From CAYPEZ01 sp964409985 (GTDB lineage Bacteria; Patescibacteriota; Minisyncoccia; Phycocordibacterales; UBA6899), in assembly GCA_964409985.1 (NCBI GenBank), contig CAYPEZ010000022.1, forward strand, positions 1-14,563: a DNA stretch of 14,563 nucleotides, written 5' to 3'. Both the position numbers and the translations under genes were made by a program. Shown in pieces: positions 12,006 through 14,563 of this stretch. The first letter of the stretch is position 1. Every line of letters begins with the position of its first letter. The notes under the pieces were generated by a model, which saw only the letters and a program-made list of their open reading frames with translations, did not search any database and was not told the origin of the DNA.

Positions 12006-13268
12006 ATGCTGGATATAAAATTTATCAAGGAAAACCCTGACCTTATTAAAGAGGCCGCTCGAAAGAAACGCATCAACTTTGACCTCGCTCCACTTTTGGA
12101 AACAGAAGAAAAACGTATTGCTCTGACTGGGGAAGTTGAAAAACTCCGTGCTCGTCAAAATGAGGTAAGCAAAACAATCGGGTCACTTTCTCCAGAAGAA
12201 CGTGAGAACGTTCTTGTCGAAATGAAATCAATCAAAGACCAGCTATCCTCCAAAGATGCTGAACTTCAATCCATTATGGAAGAGTGGCGACGGCTCATGC
12301 TCCTTGTCCCTAATGTTCCAGATATTTCAGTCCCAGAAGGCGATTCAGATGCTGAAAATAAGGAAGTAAAGAAGTGGGGGGAACCGACGCAATTTACTTT
12401 TCAACCTAAGAATCACATTGAGTTAATGCTCGCTCGTGACATGGTTGATTTTGAGCGAGGGACAAAAGTCGCAGGATTCCGAGGGTATTTTTTAAAAGGC
12501 GATGGTGTTCTTTTGGCGAACGCCGTGTGGCAACTTGCGATTAAGCATTGGACAGCAAAAGGATTCACTCCGCTTCTTGTTCCATCCCTGCTTCGCAAAG
12601 AGACTCTCTACGGAAGCGGCTATCTTCCGCAAGGAGAAGAAGACCTGTACCATACACAAGATAATGAATACCTTGCAGGGACTGCTGAGGTTGGAACGAT
12701 GGGTATGTATATGGATGAAGTGCTGCCTCGGGAAAAACTTCCAATGAAGTTCCTTGCTTTCTCCCCGTGTTTCCGTCGCGAAGCTGGTGCACACGGTAAA
12801 GACACACGAGGACTTATTCGTGTTCACGAATTTTTTAAATGGGAGCAGGTTGCGTTGTGTGAAGCGAACCATCAAACATCTGTCGAGCTTCACGAGCAGC
12901 TGAACCGTAATACCGAAGAGTTCATTGAGCTCTTAAAGATCCCGTATCACACAGTTGCGAACTGTGGAGGAGATCTTGGTCTTGGGCAAGTCAAAAAATA
13001 CGACATCGAACTGTGGGTACCAGGAGAAGGAACATACCGAGAGATTAGTTCAGCATCATACTTTCACGATTTTCAAACTCGACGGCTCAATATTCGTTAT
13101 CGTGATACCGAGGAACGTATGCGCTTTGTACACTCACTGAACTCAACCGCAATTCCTACACCGCGCATCCTTGTTTCAATTATCGAAAACTATCAACAAG
13201 AAGACGGGACCATCAAAGTGCCAGAAGCACTCGTTCCATTCATGGGAAAGACTGTGATTGGAGGTTAA
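12006..13268 (+). CDS. serS: serine--tRNA ligase (class II)
   Basis: Charges tRNA-Ser (and tRNA-Sec where present) with serine. The 420-residue protein begins MLDIKFIKENPDLIKEA, the standard SerRS start, followed by the long antiparallel coiled-coil tRNA-binding arm (about 27-103). The catalytic core carries the TAEVG segment (226-230; usually T-x-E-x-P), motif 2 (FRREAGAHGKDTRGLIRVHEF, from 256) and motif 3 (NSTAIPTPRILVSIIENYQ, from 379). In motif 3 the common N-G-S-G reads N-S-T-A. Length is normal. The reading frame is open up to 11883, but that extension covers dprA and is rejected. The small ATG-to-ATG distance from dprA means both share a tiny divergent control region. Confidence 0.97.
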   Translation: MLDIKFIKENPDLIKEAARKKRINFDLAPLLETEEKRIALTGEVEKLRARQNEVSKTIGSLSPEERENVLVEMKSIKDQLSSKDAELQSIMEEWRRLMLLVPNVPDISVPEGDSDAENKEVKKWGEPTQFTFQPKNHIELMLARDMVDFERGTKVAGFRGYFLKGDGVLLANAVWQLAIKHWTAKGFTPLLVPSLLRKETLYGSGYLPQGEEDLYHTQDNEYLAGTAEVGTMGMYMDEVLPREKLPMKFLAFSPCFRREAGAHGKDTRGLIRVHEFFKWEQVALCEANHQTSVELHEQLNRNTEEFIELLKIPYHTVANCGGDLGLGQVKKYDIELWVPGEGTYREISSASYFHDFQTRRLNIRYRDTEERMRFVHSLNSTAIPTPRILVSIIENYQQEDGTIKVPEALVPFMGKTVIGG

Positions 13269-13279
13269 CATCGTATTGT

Positions 13280-14149
13280 ATGGTTGTGTGGGTGGGGAAA
13301 GTGTGGAGACGATTACAGCGGTGGGAAGAAATTCACCGCATTGTGCATTCGACTGTGACAGTAATTGCACATGGATATCTCCTTGTTGTGATGGGAATTG
13401 GAGTCATTGCGCTTCTGTCAAATTTTAGCGCGAATAGAATCCAATTCCTCAGTGTTGAAGGGAATCGTGTGGTCAGCTCGTCGTCCGTTGTTCAGGCTAT
13501 CGAACGAGTGTTTGAAACACCAGCAGCACTTATCGTGAGACGAGACCTTCCGCTCTGGGCGCCACACGAAGAGATTGCTGCCGCGATTTATGCGCTGGAT
13601 CCACATATTCACGAGGTTGCTATTGCGGGACGCTTTTCAAGAACGCTACATGTTGCTGTCACCGAGGAATCTCCAGCAATGCTCTGGTGTGAAGCATCTC
13701 AAGGTGAGAGCACAACGACAGAATCTCAAACATGTTGGTTTGCCAACGATGAAGGAAAAATTTATGCAAACGCACCAGCGTATACCGAACCACCTTTTCC
13801 GGTATACCGAACCACCCCGGCGCCGATTTTTCACGATCAATATCCCCGAGAGCACATATATCCTATTGGATATATGATTGCGGATGAGACAACGATGGAC
13901 AGACTCTCGACGCTTTCACAGGCACTCTCGGAACGTGGATATCAAGTTCGCGATTTTACTGTCACTGATGATGCAGACGTTATGTTGAGAACAAAAGAGG
14001 GAACAGAATTTTTGTTTTCTTTAGCTCGAGACATTCTTTCTGATATGAAACGCTTTGAAGCTCTACGGGACGCACTCAGCGAAAAAGGGGAATCCGCACC
14101 ATTGAAGAAGATTGATTTACGCTTCGACACAAAGGTGTATTACCAGTAA
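13280..14149 (+). CDS. FtsQ/DivIB-like division protein with POTRA domain
   Basis: A 289-residue single-pass protein. A basic cytoplasmic segment (1-25) is followed by one membrane helix (about 26-47) and an outside part. The latter begins with a POTRA-like block (54-130; IQFLSVEGNRVVSSSSVVQAIERV, then HEVAIAGRFSRTLHVAVTEESPAMLW), then FANDEGKIYA, and ends with KKIDLRFDTKVYYQ, which fits the FtsQ pattern of a late (i)DLRf..(r)V strand. FtsQ helps assemble FtsB/FtsL at the septum. Sequence similarity to classic FtsQ is low, so the family call rests on layout and these blocks. It begins 11 bp after serS and may be co-transcribed. A TATTGT directly before the ATG would put +1 at GTG 13286, an alternative in-frame start. 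Confidence 0.7.
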   Translation: MVVWVGKVWRRLQRWEEIHRIVHSTVTVIAHGYLLVVMGIGVIALLSNFSANRIQFLSVEGNRVVSSSSVVQAIERVFETPAALIVRRDLPLWAPHEEIAAAIYALDPHIHEVAIAGRFSRTLHVAVTEESPAMLWCEASQGESTTTESQTCWFANDEGKIYANAPAYTEPPFPVYRTTPAPIFHDQYPREHIYPIGYMIADETTMDRLSTLSQALSERGYQVRDFTVTDDADVMLRTKEGTEFLFSLARDILSDMKRFEALRDALSEKGESAPLKKIDLRFDTKVYYQ

Positions 14150-14165
14150 TATCACACTCTTCTCG

Positions 14166-14174
14166 TGATATACT
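14166..14174 (+). promoter_or_regulatory. extended -10 promoter of the last gene
   Basis: TGA-TATACT ends 8 nt before the ATG at 14183, so the leader would be 0-2 nt. No SD. Confidence 0.55.
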
Positions 14175-14182
14175 CAGAGTGT

Positions 14183-14563
14183 ATGGCTGTCTTGTCTGCC
14201 TGGTTCTATTACATTCGCTGGCATTATACGCGCGCATTCCAGGATATTCTTGGAATTTGGAGCAACTACGTGTGGTACATTGGAAATGTTTTTTCATTTT
14301 CGGTGCTTTTACGCACCTTCCTTTCACCGATTAAACTCATTCAAGAAAGTAAGGGAAGTTTTGTGTCTGACCCATCGCAATATGCGCAAAACCTTCTTGT
14401 GAATATCATCATGCGTATCGTCGGAATGATCGCACGTTCTGTGTTTATCGCACTCACGCTCATGCTTTGGGTGTTTTCCGTCGTGCTGGGCTTGGGGTTT
14501 GTGCTCTTGTGGTTTTTCCTTCCTGTTCTGGTTGTTCTTTCATTTATCTGGGGCGTGGTGCTC
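14183..14563 (+). CDS. multi-pass membrane protein, partial (runs off window)
   Basis: An open frame of 127 codons from ATG 14183 with no stop before the window ends. Aromatic N-terminus (AWFYYIRWHYTRAFQDILGIWSNYVWYIGNVFSF), then SVLLRTFLSPIKLIQES, a short polar loop, and two long hydrophobic stretches (about 78-97 and 99-127). The ..FS...LLRTFLSP.. segment resembles a membrane N-terminus I associate with CPR proteins that carry a large cytoplasmic domain further on, sometimes a Clp-type AAA ATPase; that is recollection, not shown here. The gene follows the FtsQ-like gene by 33 bp with its own -10. Confidence 0.75.
   Translation, partial: MAVLSAWFYYIRWHYTRAFQDILGIWSNYVWYIGNVFSFSVLLRTFLSPIKLIQESKGSFVSDPSQYAQNLLVNIIMRIVGMIARSVFIALTLMLWVFSVVLGLGFVLLWFFLPVLVVLSFIWGVVL

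Overview
This window looks like a piece of a Patescibacteria (CPR, Parcubacteria-like) chromosome, probably assembled from metagenomic data. The evidence is indirect: compact genes that often switch strand, tRNA genes without an encoded CCA, a RelA/SpoT enzyme that stops after its TGS domain, a cysteine-free 51-residue L33, many start codons lying almost directly behind a -10 box, and a membrane protein of a type I associate with CPR genomes. No marker here fixes the species. A 10-N scaffold gap lies inside dprA.

Layout. 1-53: 5' part of tRNA-Tyr (minus). 166-2812: a plus-strand run with a membrane-anchored unknown protein, msrB, a small multi-pass membrane protein (possible half-size EamA type) and alr. 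2864-3019: rpmG (L33). 3055-3315: tRNA-Trp (minus) with a hairpin-rich element behind it that carries a second copy of the tRNA 3' end. About 3418-3634: an unannotated structured transcript candidate on the plus strand with three AGGAGG motifs and a terminator. 3615-4517: miaA (minus). 4565-5167: a 2-Cys peroxiredoxin (plus). 5205-5570: tRNA-Leu(CAA) (minus) followed by two tandem elements, each ending in a copy of its 3' end. 5646-6650: parB (plus). 6640-8118: short Rel (minus). 8168-8686: unknown basic protein (minus). 8831-11983: dprA-topA (minus). 12006-14563: serS, an FtsQ-like POTRA protein and an edge-truncated membrane protein (plus).

Most genes are housekeeping: translation (serS, rpmG, miaA, three tRNAs), DNA topology and uptake (topA, dprA), chromosome segregation (parB), stringent response (rel), oxidative-damage repair (msrB, peroxiredoxin), wall precursor supply (alr) and division (ftsQ-like). 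I see no transposase, integrase or CRISPR array.

The new biology is most likely between the genes. First, both complete tRNA genes are followed by hairpin-rich repeat elements bounded by a direct copy of the tRNA 3' end and an inverted copy of its T-arm strand. Second, a ~215-nt RNA candidate contains a 12-nt perfect complement of the conserved 16S rRNA 3' end plus two more SD-like motifs, although most protein genes here have no SD and appear leaderless.
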